From: Tremella fuciformis | Lineage: Eukaryota; Basidiomycota; Tremellomycetes; Tremellales; Tremellaceae | Length of the DNA stretch: 64,000 nt | Direction: 5' to 3' | Assembly: GCA_032768795.1 (NCBI GenBank) | Contig: CP136495.1 | Coordinates: 1,242,501-1,306,500 of the forward strand | In this document: piece by piece, positions 44,491-55,230 of the stretch | How the letters are laid out: each line of letters opens with the position of its first letter | Position numbering within the stretch: the first letter of the stretch is position 1 | Made by a program: the position numbers and the translations under genes | Notes under the pieces: model-generated | Databases searched by the model: none | What the model was told of the DNA's origin: nothing | The model's input: only the letters and a program-made list of their open reading frames with translations

Positions 44491-45174
44491 CTAGGTAGAT
44501 CGTGCAGGAAAGTGCGCGATAGGGCGTAGCTCGTTATTTCAATTCTTTTTTAGCTCTGAATTTCTAATCAGGTATTCAAGTTATTGGTTCTCAGGCAATT
44601 TGGAAAACCTAATGCAATTCCTTGTTCTTTGGTTCCGTTAGACATGGGGGGGTGGGACACCCCCCCAAGACCCCCCCTTGCGCCTAGCGGCGCAGCCATC
44701 GCAGCCCTTACGGGTCAAGCATCCGGCAAAGCCGGATGTACTGTAGAACATTGATTAGTTGCAAGCTAAAGCACTTCATCAAGAGATGCGCAAGTGCTTG
44801 TTGGGCATGCTAGGCTGATCAGATGATCATAGGCATGCCAAGCTGGTCACAGGGGCTATGTCACAGCTGCCACCTGGCAAGCCTATTGCAGTCTTGTCAG
44901 ACTTGCGCTATTGTAACCATTTTGGTGCAATGATAGGGCAGGGTATGGCAGTAGCTATGTAGGCGATTGGTTCTGCTACAGAGATCATTCCATGCATCAG
45001 CCTCATGCATAGATCTTTATTCTCTGATGAAAGGCAATTTGGCAAGGACACAATGCATATTAGGATTGTGCTGATGAAATCAGAATGGCCGGAATTTTCT
45101 TATTTAATTCCCCCATTTACCGTTTTCGTTCCAGGGACACCCGCAGAAATTCGCCCCGTAAGAGCTACGCTGAT
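44491..45174 (+). repeat. 684-bp dispersed direct repeat, copy 1
   Basis: Base-for-base identical by eye to 60767-61450. It is less GC-rich than the surrounding genes but holds a central GC cluster with strong hairpins: G7/C7 at 44646-44666 and a perfect ATCCGGC/GCCGGAT hairpin at 44721-44737. There are no TG...CA LTR ends and no clear target duplication; CTAG occurs at the left end and just past the right end. The 3' half contains short open frames in the plus direction but no recognised domain. Confidence 0.92.
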
Positions 45175-45485
45175 CAGCTAGCTCAGGTGGACATAGCTCG
45201 CAGTCGACTTTAAACTTATCATTCCGGCGGATAAACACTTTCTTGGCGGCCAATTCAGCGGTAATGCGGACAATTCCATCGGTTACTTACGGACCTCGGT
45301 CTTCACAGTGCCTGTAAGCGCTGTGGGATCTGTGGGAGACTCGAAGACGATGGCGCATGCATAAAATACAATGCTGAGGAACGCTTCTCGCGTCGCCGGG
45401 GCAGCCGGCCAGGCCACCCGTCCGGCAGGACAGAGAAGATGCTACACGTGGAGTGGAGCGAATGTCATCCTCTTCAAGACGCTGC
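45175..45485. other. spacer between repeat copy 1 and RCF1
   Basis: About 310 bp, the 3' flank of RCF1. No feature recognised; not shared with the right-hand repeat. Confidence 0.5.
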
Positions 45486-46419
45486 CTATGCAGCCTTCTC
45501 ACTGCTGCTGCTGCTGCTACTGCTGTCGCTATCGCTGCCGGGAGGCAGCTTGAGCGCCTTGGACAGCTCGTCCTCCTTGGCCGGCCGCCTCGCGCCGTCC
45601 TCTTGGCGCTGCAGGCGCTCCGCCTCCCTGAGCCGATTCGCAAACTCGCTCGCGCTCACGCGATCTTTCTTCGCCAGCGGGTACGCGGCGAGATCCGCCT
45701 CGGTGCGCTCGGTCGGGACGGGCGGCTCTTGCGACTTGAGGTGTTGCGCGCGGATGGCCTTGGCGCTGAGGGGCCGCGGGGCGTCGGGGTCGATGGGGGT
45801 GGGCTGGAAGAGGCGGGAGGAGGCTTCTGGCACGGGTGTCTCGGGGGGCAGGTCGCCTGTGCGTCAGCATATCATTGGCTTTCTCTATCAGGAGGAGCAG
45901 AGTGGGAGAGAGACCCACCGAGCAGCTTTTGCGTCTTGATGTAGTGCTGGTGCTGCTGTTCCCGCGTGATGGCCACCGAGCCATACGCCACCATCGCCGC
46001 GACCGTCAGGCCTTGCGCACTGGGGTCAGCCGCTGCGTCGGGACGTGGGATGGCAGCAGCAGCAGGAGGGTCGCTCACATCACTCGCAGGCGCAGAAAGT
46101 CGTTGAAGCGCTTCCGATTCCCGGTGCGGAGATGCCACGTCGCCCCTCCCAGTGCAGCACAAGTAGCGACGATACCTGTGGTCAGCAAGGCCAGTCGCGC
46201 GAGCGAGCTGGGTAGGAGGGGAAGAGCTATGCAGCGACCTGCGAGGGAAGCTAGGCATGCTGACGCTCGTCGGTGATGGGTAAAGGAGGACTCGGCTGGC
46301 CTCGCGGCGGGGAGGGGCGACTCACCTATCGGCACGATCGGCTGGGATTTGCATTTGCGCCAGATGTAGTCTGTGAACGAGATGGGCTTGTGGCCCGTCG
46401 CGCTGGTCGGGGTGGTCAT
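45486..46419 (-). CDS. RCF1: respiratory supercomplex factor Rcf1 (HIG1 domain)
   Basis: Exons inferred on the minus strand: 46419-46326, 46175-46079, 46019-45919, 45856-45486, giving 220 residues. The HIG1 domain is clear: IWRKCKSQPIVPIGIVATCAALGG (first membrane helix), RTGNRKRFNDFLRLRVIAQG (loop) and LTVAAMVAYGSV (second helix). Rcf1 sits in the mitochondrial inner membrane and stabilises complex III-IV supercomplexes. The C-terminal half is a charged helix (ASEFANRLREAERLQRQE) ending in a Ser-rich tail, as in other fungal Rcf1. Exons 1 and 2 are separated by an unusually long 150-nt intron. Confidence 0.9.
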
Positions 46420-46621
46420 CCTCCCAGAGGTTCACTGTGTCTCGCTCCTTGCTTGGTGTGACAAGACACGAGCTGAACGTGATGGAAACAAGCGACGAAG
46501 TACACGAGTAGTAGAGACGGATACGATCGGCGGTCAGGCGGCAGTGGAAATTCTACCTCCACCGCCGCCCACACGGATCGGATAACCACGAGACGGACTG
46601 CATTGCACAGTGTATATACAA

Positions 46622-49600
46622 CTATTGTACCGCTTGAGAGATATGCTGATGATGATATGTACGTGATAGCGCATAAGGCAAGAATGAAAAGCCAGGCCAG
46701 CGGAAGAAAAGATGAAGCCTATGCACGAAAGGGTTTGTCACCGTCGCCTTCCTTCTAAGGGTCGCGCCAAACAGCAAGTCGAGATCCTGCCTGTTCACAG
46801 ATACCGGTCCAACATGTAGGCACAGCTTCTTGGTATTGACGAGACGGGGACGCATCAACACAGTCTGTAACCATGAGCACTTCTTCTCACACCCGACTTT
46901 CCACTTACAAGACCTGAAGGCCCAGGTCTTCGCAGACCTCCCGCCAGTCCCCGCGGCCTTCGTTGGCATCGACCCTTCTCCACGCCTCTTGGATGATCCG
47001 CGTTGCAGTCTCGATATCAAAGCAGCATTGCGACCTGCAGTCAGCACTTTGCCTTACTTGTTTCGAAACAAGGCTCACTTGAAGCCCTCGAGCAGCGTGA
47101 GGAGCCACTGTCGTTGATCTGGCATCGTGACGCAACACCCGGCAATGATCGCAGGCCAAGTCAGACTCAATATCAGCTGAGAGCACGGATTAGACAGCAG
47201 ACGCACTCTATAGACATGCCCAGTAGCGCCGTCGAGGTCGAACAGTGCTTCAATACCTCGACGGCCGCTTCCTGCACTCGAGCGTCGTTGCGGGGATACT
47301 TGAACACATTGCGAAGCAGGAGGATCTGCTGATCAACTCACACTGAAGGCGACCAGCTGAGAGACACACCTTCATGGCATGAGCGTAGGCTCGGTTGCCC
47401 ACCTGCACCCGCTCGTGCTCCAGAGTAGTGAGTCGAAGACTGTCGATCCACGCATCGACATCGCTCATCAGCTGGCGCGCTTCCAGCACAAGAGGGTCGG
47501 ATGATCCGAAGGGGATAAGAGGAATGCTGGATTGGAGGCTGGCGAGTCCAACGTCGAGCAAGGAGGGCGGCGAGCCGGATGACGAGTTCGAAGACGGAGT
47601 GAGATTTGACAGGGACAGAGGAACGTCGGTTTCAGTGATGAAGGTGTTGGAACGAGATGCCCGAGCGAGAAGTCGAGTGACTCGGGCAAAGAGCTGGACC
47701 ATCATGCGGGACACTGTGATCAGCCAGCGATCCAGTCGGACCGAGGCATACTCACTGCCAAACTGCTTCTCGACCGAATGCTCCTCGTATGTAGACCCGC
47801 CAGCATCAAACCTGGATCATCAGAGCGCGACTTTTGGGCGCGACATGCAACGCACCACCATGGATCCCACTGGTCCGAGATCAACGACGGCTCTTGACCC
47901 GTCGTCAGACATCCAAACGTCTCATAGATGGCCAGGATCTCCAACATCATCCGAGCAGGTGACATGGTCACCCCGTCAGCCAGAAGAGTCGGCTTGGAAT
48001 GCTTCAACATCTCAGCGGGACCTCCGCGGCTATGCCGTCAGCGCGCCCCCGTCCGACGGCGATGAGGCTACTCACAAAGCGACCATATCCTTGGCCAGCT
48101 TGAAATTGTCTTGCCAGCCCGATCCACCAAAGAAGATATCGATAGTGGCGAGAGCCGTACCAGCGCCAAGAGCGGCGTCTGACTTGCTGCCATTCTTATC
48201 GGTAGCAGCCCGTCGAACCATCTCCTTGCCCGTGTCTCGCAGATTGCTGGCATATTGGAACATGGCGGCTGTTTGTTGGGTGCTGACACCACTTCGAGCC
48301 AGTAGGAACGCCTGGTGAATGGCGCCTATGCCCAGCAGTGCTATTCGCAGTGCGTCGGCAGAGATGTTCATGCCTGCAGATCAGCTAGTCCCCGCACAGT
48401 AACGAAAAAGCTGACCACGCGGGCTGTCCAACGCCAAGGGCAGATTGATGGCGAGCATCGGGTTGAGACCAGAGGGGATGGCCATCATGAGATCCGCGGC
48501 ATTCGCACAATAATGCAGTATGAGACTGCGCTCTTCGGCAGTCGGGAACCACGGGAGCAGGACTGATGTCAGCTGATGGAACTATGTCTCCAGCTGCTTA
48601 CAATTTGGAGTGGCAAGCATCGGTGCGCCGCCTTGCGGTCCCCATCTTTGCCTGCCCATCATCCCGCCGGCCCAGTCGTCCACTTGGGTGTCGTTCTCGG
48701 TCGCGAAGTTCAAGGCGTTCGAGTTGTCTTGAAGGCCGAGGAGGAGGTCGTCTGGCTGCTCGTATGTGCCGATCATGGACGCATCCCAGCTGTAGTCCTG
48801 GTCGGGCAGCAGGCCCACGGCGCTGAAGCCTTGATTGTCCAGAGGCGGGTACAGCAACGGATCGTCGGGTCTATCGAGTCAGCTATTCGCGCGGACAGAG
48901 GAAGCTGCACTCACGGTCGGACCTCGAATTGCCCCTTGCCATAGTCGTCCTCCATCTTCCGTTTGCTGGCGGCCTGCGCTTCCTTCTTGGGGCTCGACAC
49001 AGGCTGTTGAGGCTCGGCCTGTTCCGCATCTTCTTCCGCCCCGCTGCTCTCTTCGGACGTCGAACTGCGAGACCTCTTCTGGCCAGGCCGTTCCTTCCCC
49101 GGCCGCTTGACATCCTCCTCGTCCTCTTCTGGGTATTGGCACTACTCGTCAGCTTGAGTCCACGGTATGGGGCCAGCTGTACTCACGGTCTTCTTGGCGA
49201 TGACACACCGCCGACATACCGGGCGAGCCTCATCGCACTTGATGCGCCGACTACGACAACACAGACACCCTGTCCTGGTTCTGCGGTACTTCTGCCTCCT
49301 TTTCAGCCCCGCGCGACTGCTCTTCACCTCCTCCTTCTCCCGCTTGACGACGCTGCTCGCACTGCCGTGGCTATGGCTATGGCCGTTTCCATTGCTGTCG
49401 TGCGAGTAAGGGTGGTGGTGCTGGACCGGGCGGACGGCCGGCCTCGCCGGCCCATGGCCGCCAGACCGCGGCGCAGGGGGCGGGCGCGGGGGCTGAGAGG
49501 GCAAAGGAGGGTAGGCGTTAGTAGGCAGAGGGAGTGGATTGGCTGACGGTGGGGCAAAGGACTCGTAGGGGTAGGTCTTTGTCGAGGGGCCAGGGACGGC

Positions 49601-50259
49601 GACGGGGCGAAACGACGTGGCGGGCGGGGACGAGTAGAGCTGGTTCATCGCTTCAGGCGGCAGCGGCCGGCTAGGCGTCAGCACCGACGGTCCATCAGGC
49701 GGCGTGGGCTGTGGGTCATGCAAGCGAGCGACGTGAAGAGGGTTTGGGTTTGGGATGGATGGATGAAAGAACGAAAGACGAGTGATCTGCATGGGAAAGG
49801 AGCGCACCTGGACGAAGGGTCCCTCCTCCCTGATACTGATACCATGTGTGCCCCAGCGCCCGCCGTACCCGTCGCGCCGTGGTACGCTTCTTTCCGCGAG
49901 TGGATGCCTTCGAGGGTCTCGACCAGGCGCGGCTGCTCAGGTCCGGGGTGCCCGGCGGCGGCGGAGGACGGGCCGGCACTCGCACTGACACCGACAGCGC
50001 TGGTGCCCGTGCCAGTGTCGAAGATGGACGAGAAGGACGTGAGCGGCGGGGACGGCAGACCCGGTATTGCTTGCACCTGCATGGCCTGCGGCGGGGCGAG
50101 GCGAGCCGGCGCATGTGCATGCGCCTCCATCTTGAGGCCTGGGAAGTGTCCGCTCGGCGCGGCTGACGAGGGGTCGGGCGGCGACGGGGTGCTGGTGGAG
50201 GATAAGGATAAGGGTGTCCAGAATCGTTTAGGATCTCCTGCGTCCCGGGCGCCCAGCAT
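46622..50259 (-). CDS. Zn2Cys6 transcription factor with Fungal_trans_2-type domain
   Basis: Multi-exon minus-strand gene. Inferred: 50259-49843, 49708-49187, 49141-48915, 48870-48602, 48562-48416, 48373 onward, with further small exons to the 3' end. Residues 1-~265 are Pro/Ser/His-rich. The binuclear cluster follows: TRTGCLCCRSRRIKCDE...VCRRCVIAKKTC, spacing C-x2-C-x6-C-x6-C-x2-C-x6-C, whose last Cys is supplied by exon 3. Then come a basic and an acidic linker. A long helical region (LILHYCANAADLMM, EKQFGMSRMMVQLFARV, TWPAIIAGCC, ETATRIIQEAWRRVD...DWREVCEDLGLQVL) matches the Fungal_trans_2 middle homology region. The last exon (to 46622) is uncertain; the protein might end nearer 46900. 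Target genes unknown. Confidence 0.82.
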
Positions 50260-51568
50260 GTTCCTCCCGCTTGCTCCAGCGCTCTCACACGCGGTGCGCC
50301 GTGGCCATTATGATTATGCTGTGGTGGAGGAAGGATCAGCAGTGAGAGCGAGGGGTGAGTGATTGAAGAAGGGAGATTCCGGCGACGAGTGTCTCGCAGG
50401 CCGAGCGAGGGCCAAAGGGGTTCGAGTAGAGCAGTCTAGAGTGAGAGCCGGGGGCGAACGGGGCGAAGCGTATGTCTGTCAAAGGAAGTGTCGCCGTGTA
50501 ACAGTGTACAAGCTGTTGTATTGCCAAAAGTGCAACAGCAAAAGCCAACGTCGAGCAAGAGATTGTCCTCGTAATCAGCTTCGCTGCCCGGAGGATTTTT
50601 GCTTCTTTTGGGACCTCTGTCTCGGTCGCAGCCGGCTCAGATCTCCGCCAACGTAGACCCTAATCAGCTGACTGTCACCACACCCTGGATAAGACCCTCT
50701 CAAGACCAGAAAGAAGGCCATTGCATGCATGCATGCACGCACGCCCTCGCCGACCAATGCGCAGCGGGTGACGCCGGTTGTCAAGGCCGAGCAGCGCACA
50801 AAACCCCTTTGACCATCGAACCCTCCCTTTCAGATCACTTTAGATACTACAAATTCCTCCAAGATCATTCGAAATCCGTCAATTGCGGGATGAATCTCAC
50901 ACACGGTCATAGTCCCATCACATGGTCACCATGCAGTCGAGAACAATCCGTACATACGACACATCATGCGCGGGCATTTGCTTGGGCTACTCTCTCGCGG
51001 ATATAACATCGTGCTAAAAAGGGGGAGAGAGAGTGAGAGAAAGGCTCGCAGGGACAGAGAATCGGAAGGGATCGAGAGGGCAGCCATGATATTGCAGGAG
51101 AAGGGGAGAGACGGAGGGGCGATAGTCGAAAGAGAGGAGAAAAGCTCGTGCGTGTGGTGTGTGCGTTGTTTGTTGTCTTGTCATGTACAGGTGGTGATTC
51201 TGGCTTGCCCCCGCCCTCTCCTCTCCTTCGATGCTCGCTCCTTGTCTTGTCCTCCAGGATCGTCCGCTGCCCCGTCGAGCCCTCGCAGATGCCAAAACTA
51301 CTACTCTCGCCCCATTCATACCTTGCTCCTCGCTCGTCTGGTCGTGGTCATGATCCACCTCGAATGCGTCTATGGTTTCCCGCCAGCCTTCTTCTGCTTC
51401 CGTGGAGGCGTCACCGCCGCTTAACAGTCAGCCTGGTCTTTGAAAAGTACTGAAAGGCAAGAAGCGAAATGGAGAGGAGAGCCAAGGGGTCACAGCAACA
51501 CGCTGGTAGGGCAAGGGGAGACGAACTCATGGAAGAAATAGAGAAAAAAAAGAGAATGAAAAACAAGA
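50260..51568. other. 1.3-kb spacer upstream of the Zn2Cys6 gene
   Basis: Holds the 5' region of the regulator and the 3' flank of PP1. It contains a short alternating TGCATGCATGCATGC tract near 50724-50737, a purine-rich stretch (about 51018-51075) and pyrimidine tracts. A 152-codon plus-strand frame at 50966-51424 is low complexity and looks non-coding. Confidence 0.5.
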
Positions 51569-52734
51569 CTAACGCCGTCCTGGTCCACCGTAGCCATACT
51601 TCGGTGCCTTCTTTTCTGCCGGTTTGAGGATCTGAATAGTGAGCTTTGCACCTTGAATCACGATTGCGACACACTTGGAAGGAGCACAACAGTGTGTCAT
51701 CTACGCTCATCATCGCACCCGCATTGTCAAACTCTCCGCAATAATTCGGTGCACTGAACAGCGTGACCAGTTGGCGTTTGGCGAAGAATTCGTAGCCGTC
51801 TTCCACTACTTGATGTGCTCGGCAAATCAGGTCCATGTCGTGTTTTTGCAGGAATCGGGATACGACATCGGGTCCGAATGTGAATGACACGCCTCGATCG
51901 TTCTCGCTCCAGCCTGTGATGTCCTTATCCGGGTCGGACCATAGCAAGTCGCACAGCAGCCCAGTGTCGGGAACATCGGTCGGACGCATAACTCTCCGAA
52001 TCTGCTCCATGCTCTGCAGATCTGGGCTCTAGGCAATCAGCCTGATAAATGTAGGTTGTTGAGCAAACTCACGAGACCACCGTGCATGGTGAAGATTTTC
52101 TCATCAATGATGGCGGCGATAGGTAGGCAGTTGAAGCAGTCGGTGAACGTCTTCCACAACTTGATATTGTACCTCCGCTTGCCTGAAAAGTCAGCTGCAA
52201 GAGCTTTCTCATAAAGCTGACACGTACACTCATCGTAGAAGCCGTAGATACGGTTGATGCTGGCGCATTCGTGGTTGCCACGGAGGATGAAGAAGTTTTC
52301 GGGGTATTTGATTTTGTAAGCAAGGAGGAGGCAGATGGTTTCGAGCGATTGCTTTCCACGGTCGACGTAGTCGCCAAGGAAGAGGTAGTTAGCTTCTGGA
52401 GGGAAGCCGCCGTATTCGAACAGTCGTAGGAGATCGTAATATTGTCCGTGTATATCGCCTGATGGTCAGTGGGGCCAGGTGAGGGAATGAACCAGACGCA
52501 CCGCATATCTTGATCGGCGCCTCGAGTTCGAGCAATATGGGTTGGCTGATGAAGATCTCCCTGGCCTTTGTGCAGAGGTATTTGATCTCGTATTCTTGCA
52601 GTTGAACTGCTTTCCCTGGACGGTTCCCGCGGACTGGCGATCAGTTTGCGCGGCGAAGCGTTGGAGAAAGACTGACCTTCCAGTAGACGGTCGATGACCG
52701 AGTCAAGGTCGATCTCCGCGTTTTGTTCGGCCAT
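51569..52734 (-). CDS. GLC7: protein phosphatase 1 catalytic subunit
   Basis: Six exons inferred on the minus strand: 52734-52677, 52633-52502, 52458-52228, 52182-52073, 52028-51675, 51631-51569; in frame, 315 residues. All PP1 landmarks are present: [12 protein letters not shown], the metal-binding GDIHGQ, GDYVDRG and RGNHE, the [20 protein letters not shown] block, [18 protein letters not shown] and a C-terminus [20 protein letters not shown]1 dephosphorylates Ser/Thr with regulatory partners in glycogen control, mitosis and more. The minus-strand frame stays open upstream of the ATG, but that extension is Phe/Ser-rich and is treated as leader. Confidence 0.96.
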
Positions 52735-53877
52735 GATGGACGAACGAGACAGGGGAGGGGGGCGGAGGAGCTGGCGATTAGTTGTGTTGACCATGGAAGT
52801 TTTTCGCGCCGGACGGCAAGACCGCGAAGGGGGGAAAGGCGAGTAGTGAGCCGAAACAGCAGCAGTGGCCGCTTCACAGACCGCAAAGTATGGTGTGAGG
52901 GAAACAAAGCCTGGCGAAGGGACGAGGATGAGAGATTGAAATGGCGAGATGAAGAAAGAGTATCGAAAGGTGATGGAGGGATTTGACACTCACCTAGGGT
53001 GGGCGGCGGTCTCCTCTCAGGAGACAAGAGTGGAGTCAGAGGGAGGGAGAGGGACAGTAGTCGTATGAGAGGATGATCGGCCAATGACGAGGAGATGGAG
53101 GGAGAGCGAGGATGGGTTGCTGCAACACCGTCGATGGCGGTGACACGTCGCCCCTATCGCGGCTAGACGGGGTCGCGAGCAGGTCCTCTGGGCAGCCAGC
53201 GACAGACTCTGCACAATCAGCCCCGGCCTCCCAGCTTCAGCATCCACATCCCGCCGTTCCGTCGCGCCAGTCCAGTCCACCCCAACCGCGGTGTGCCGTG
53301 TCTGTCTGTCTGACCAACACCGCCCCTCCCCTCCTGCCTCTGTGCCTTTGACGCAGCACGCGACTCACTATTGCTGCTTGAGGGAGCGGGGACCGCCGTC
53401 GGCCCGCTTGTGGAGGGTGCGGAAGGGTGGATGGGTGCGCGAGAGGCGATGGCGATGTGCGAGTGTGGAAGAGGATTTGATGGTTTGCGAGTACTTTGGA
53501 TGCGACGAGTCAGGGACAGAGCACAGAGCACAGAGCGCTGGTAAGAGCTCAGAGGGGGCAAACCCGCAGCGCGCGCCGCCGCTGGGGGGAGGGAAAGATA
53601 ACGCCGCGTAATCCCGAGGCGGCGTGTTCTAGGCGTAGCTACATTGTAGGAGTGTCTTCTCTGTCTACTTGCAAGAGCTCTTCGCGGGACATGCATGAGC
53701 ACACCGATCAGAGCCTGACAGAGCTGCGGCGGCTGCACAGGAGACCCTCAGCAGCAAGCGGCTGGTCCGAGTCGGTTGATGCTTCATCCATTCATTATCT
53801 TCATCTATCCAAGATTTCGAGTTCACCATGAGAGCCTATATCGTCGTGCCCGCTACAAAGCTAGAGGGGAGGTGTAG
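52735..53877. other. 1.1-kb leader/promoter region of PP1 and 3' flank of the next gene
   Basis: No supported gene. The minus-strand sequence between 52735 and about 53100 looks like a long PP1 leader (C/T-rich, possible leader intron donor near 52990). Confidence 0.45.
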
Positions 53878-54688
53878 CTACAAGGGAGGGATGGCAGTGG
53901 AGGTGGAAGCAGCTCCATGGGGCACAGTATTGGTAGTAGTCTGCACCGCGGGGGTCCCAGCGGCCAACGCCGTGCCGTCAATCGGGTGCTCGTTGACAAA
54001 GTGCTCGACCTTGTCCACGACCTTATGCACGGCGTCCGTGACCTGGCTGATGATGCCCGGGTGCGTGGGCGAGGCGGTCTTCTCGTCGATGGTGTGCGTG
54101 ACGGATGTGAAGGTCTTCTGGACCTGCTCAAAGATGCCCTGGGCGGTCGCCTTGATGTCGCTCGTCGCGCTGGAGGCGGTGGTGATGGTGCTTGCTCCGT
54201 CTGCGGGGATGGATTTCTCGCCTGTGGGCGCGGGCGCGGGGTAGGGCGGGACACCGGCGTCGACTGAAGCGGGGAACGCGCCGGGCGCAGCGAGGGGCGC
54301 GTTCTGCTCATAAGCCCCAAGTCCCGCGGAGCAGTTGCTGCTGCCGCTGCGGCTAAAGACCCACCTCGAGCTTCTCCACAAGCTCCTTGGCCTTGGCGAC
54401 CCCTGCCTCGGTATACGGCTTGGCCGTCGCCTCGACTTTCTCAATGTACTGGGATCAGCAGTAGCCCTCTACCGCTGGACAGCACGGGCGTGCTGAAGCG
54501 CCAGATCAGGCAAGAGCGAGCGAGTAAGGCGTAGAGTGGGAGCTCACCGGCTTGACAGTCTCCATGACCTTGTCCAGCACGCTCGGCTCTGCCAGCCCAT
54601 CCAGAGCGGCCTTGGGACCTCCGGGGATGGTTTCGGCCGGAGCGACCGGTTTGGGCGGGACGGCAGACGTGGACGCTTCGGCGCTCAT
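53878..54688 (-). CDS. uncharacterised 216-aa amphipathic Ala/Lys/Glu-rich protein
   Basis: Exons inferred on the minus strand: 54688-54548, 54448-54365, 54303-53878; in frame. The protein has repeated amphipathic helical stretches (SVLDKVMETVKPYIEKVEATAKP, VAKAKELVEKLE, IFEQVQKTFTSVTHTIDEK, ISQVTDAVHKVVDKVEHFVNEH) separated by Ala/Pro/Thr-rich linkers. Such patterns occur in LEA-like and lipid-droplet coat proteins, but I cannot name the family. It has no membrane segment or signal peptide. Confidence 0.65.
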
Positions 54689-55230
54689 TTCGGGGCGAGT
54701 AAGAATATAACAAGGGAGATGTCTGATCAGTTGACAATGTGCGCTTGTGCTTTGTGGGTGGTTAAAAGAGCGAAAAGACCTCTCTGGTTATCTCTATGAG
54801 TCCCGGCAGCACGGCCATGCCCCGCCCCCTCTTTCCACTGCGCCACCTTCCCAAGAGCAATCAGAGCTGTCGGCACCAAGCCAAGTGGGGTGCAGGTGGG
54901 TGAGTGGCGCCCGGTTATGACGTGACGTCAGTCTCAGGGCGGACAGTGCAGGCGACGGAGCCAAAGGGAGATTACGAATTTCGGCGTTAAGGATCCAAAT
55001 CACACTAATCAACGGTCGATCACCCAGATAACCGGACCCTCACTGCACAGTCACACGCGGATAGATAGATGCATGTACACAGTGGGCATTGGTAGAATGG
55101 CAAGTGGCAGGTGGCAGATGATCATTACAATAATGACAGAGAGTGGGCGATGAGGCATCGCGTTTTGGCATTTGACGTCGTGTGACTGGTTTTCGGACCA
55201 TCGACCTTTTCCTTGGGGGAGTAGTCGATG
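54689..55230. other. spacer, no gene seen
   Basis: About 540 bp holding the promoter of the amphipathic-protein gene and the 3' flank of ODC. It contains TGACGTGACGTCA near 54918-54930, a CRE/ATF-like palindrome core. Confidence 0.45.

Noticed and set aside
44491..45174. Solo LTR
   Set aside because: The repeat does not start TG or end CA, shows no clear target duplication, and no internal retroelement sequence is nearby.
50966..51424. 152-codon plus-strand frame
   Set aside because: Arises from purine-rich and pyrimidine-rich tracts; composition unlike neighbouring proteins.
52735..52989. N-terminal extension of PP1
   Set aside because: In frame with PP1 but rich in Phe/Ser/Pro and absent from the highly conserved PP1 family; treated as leader.
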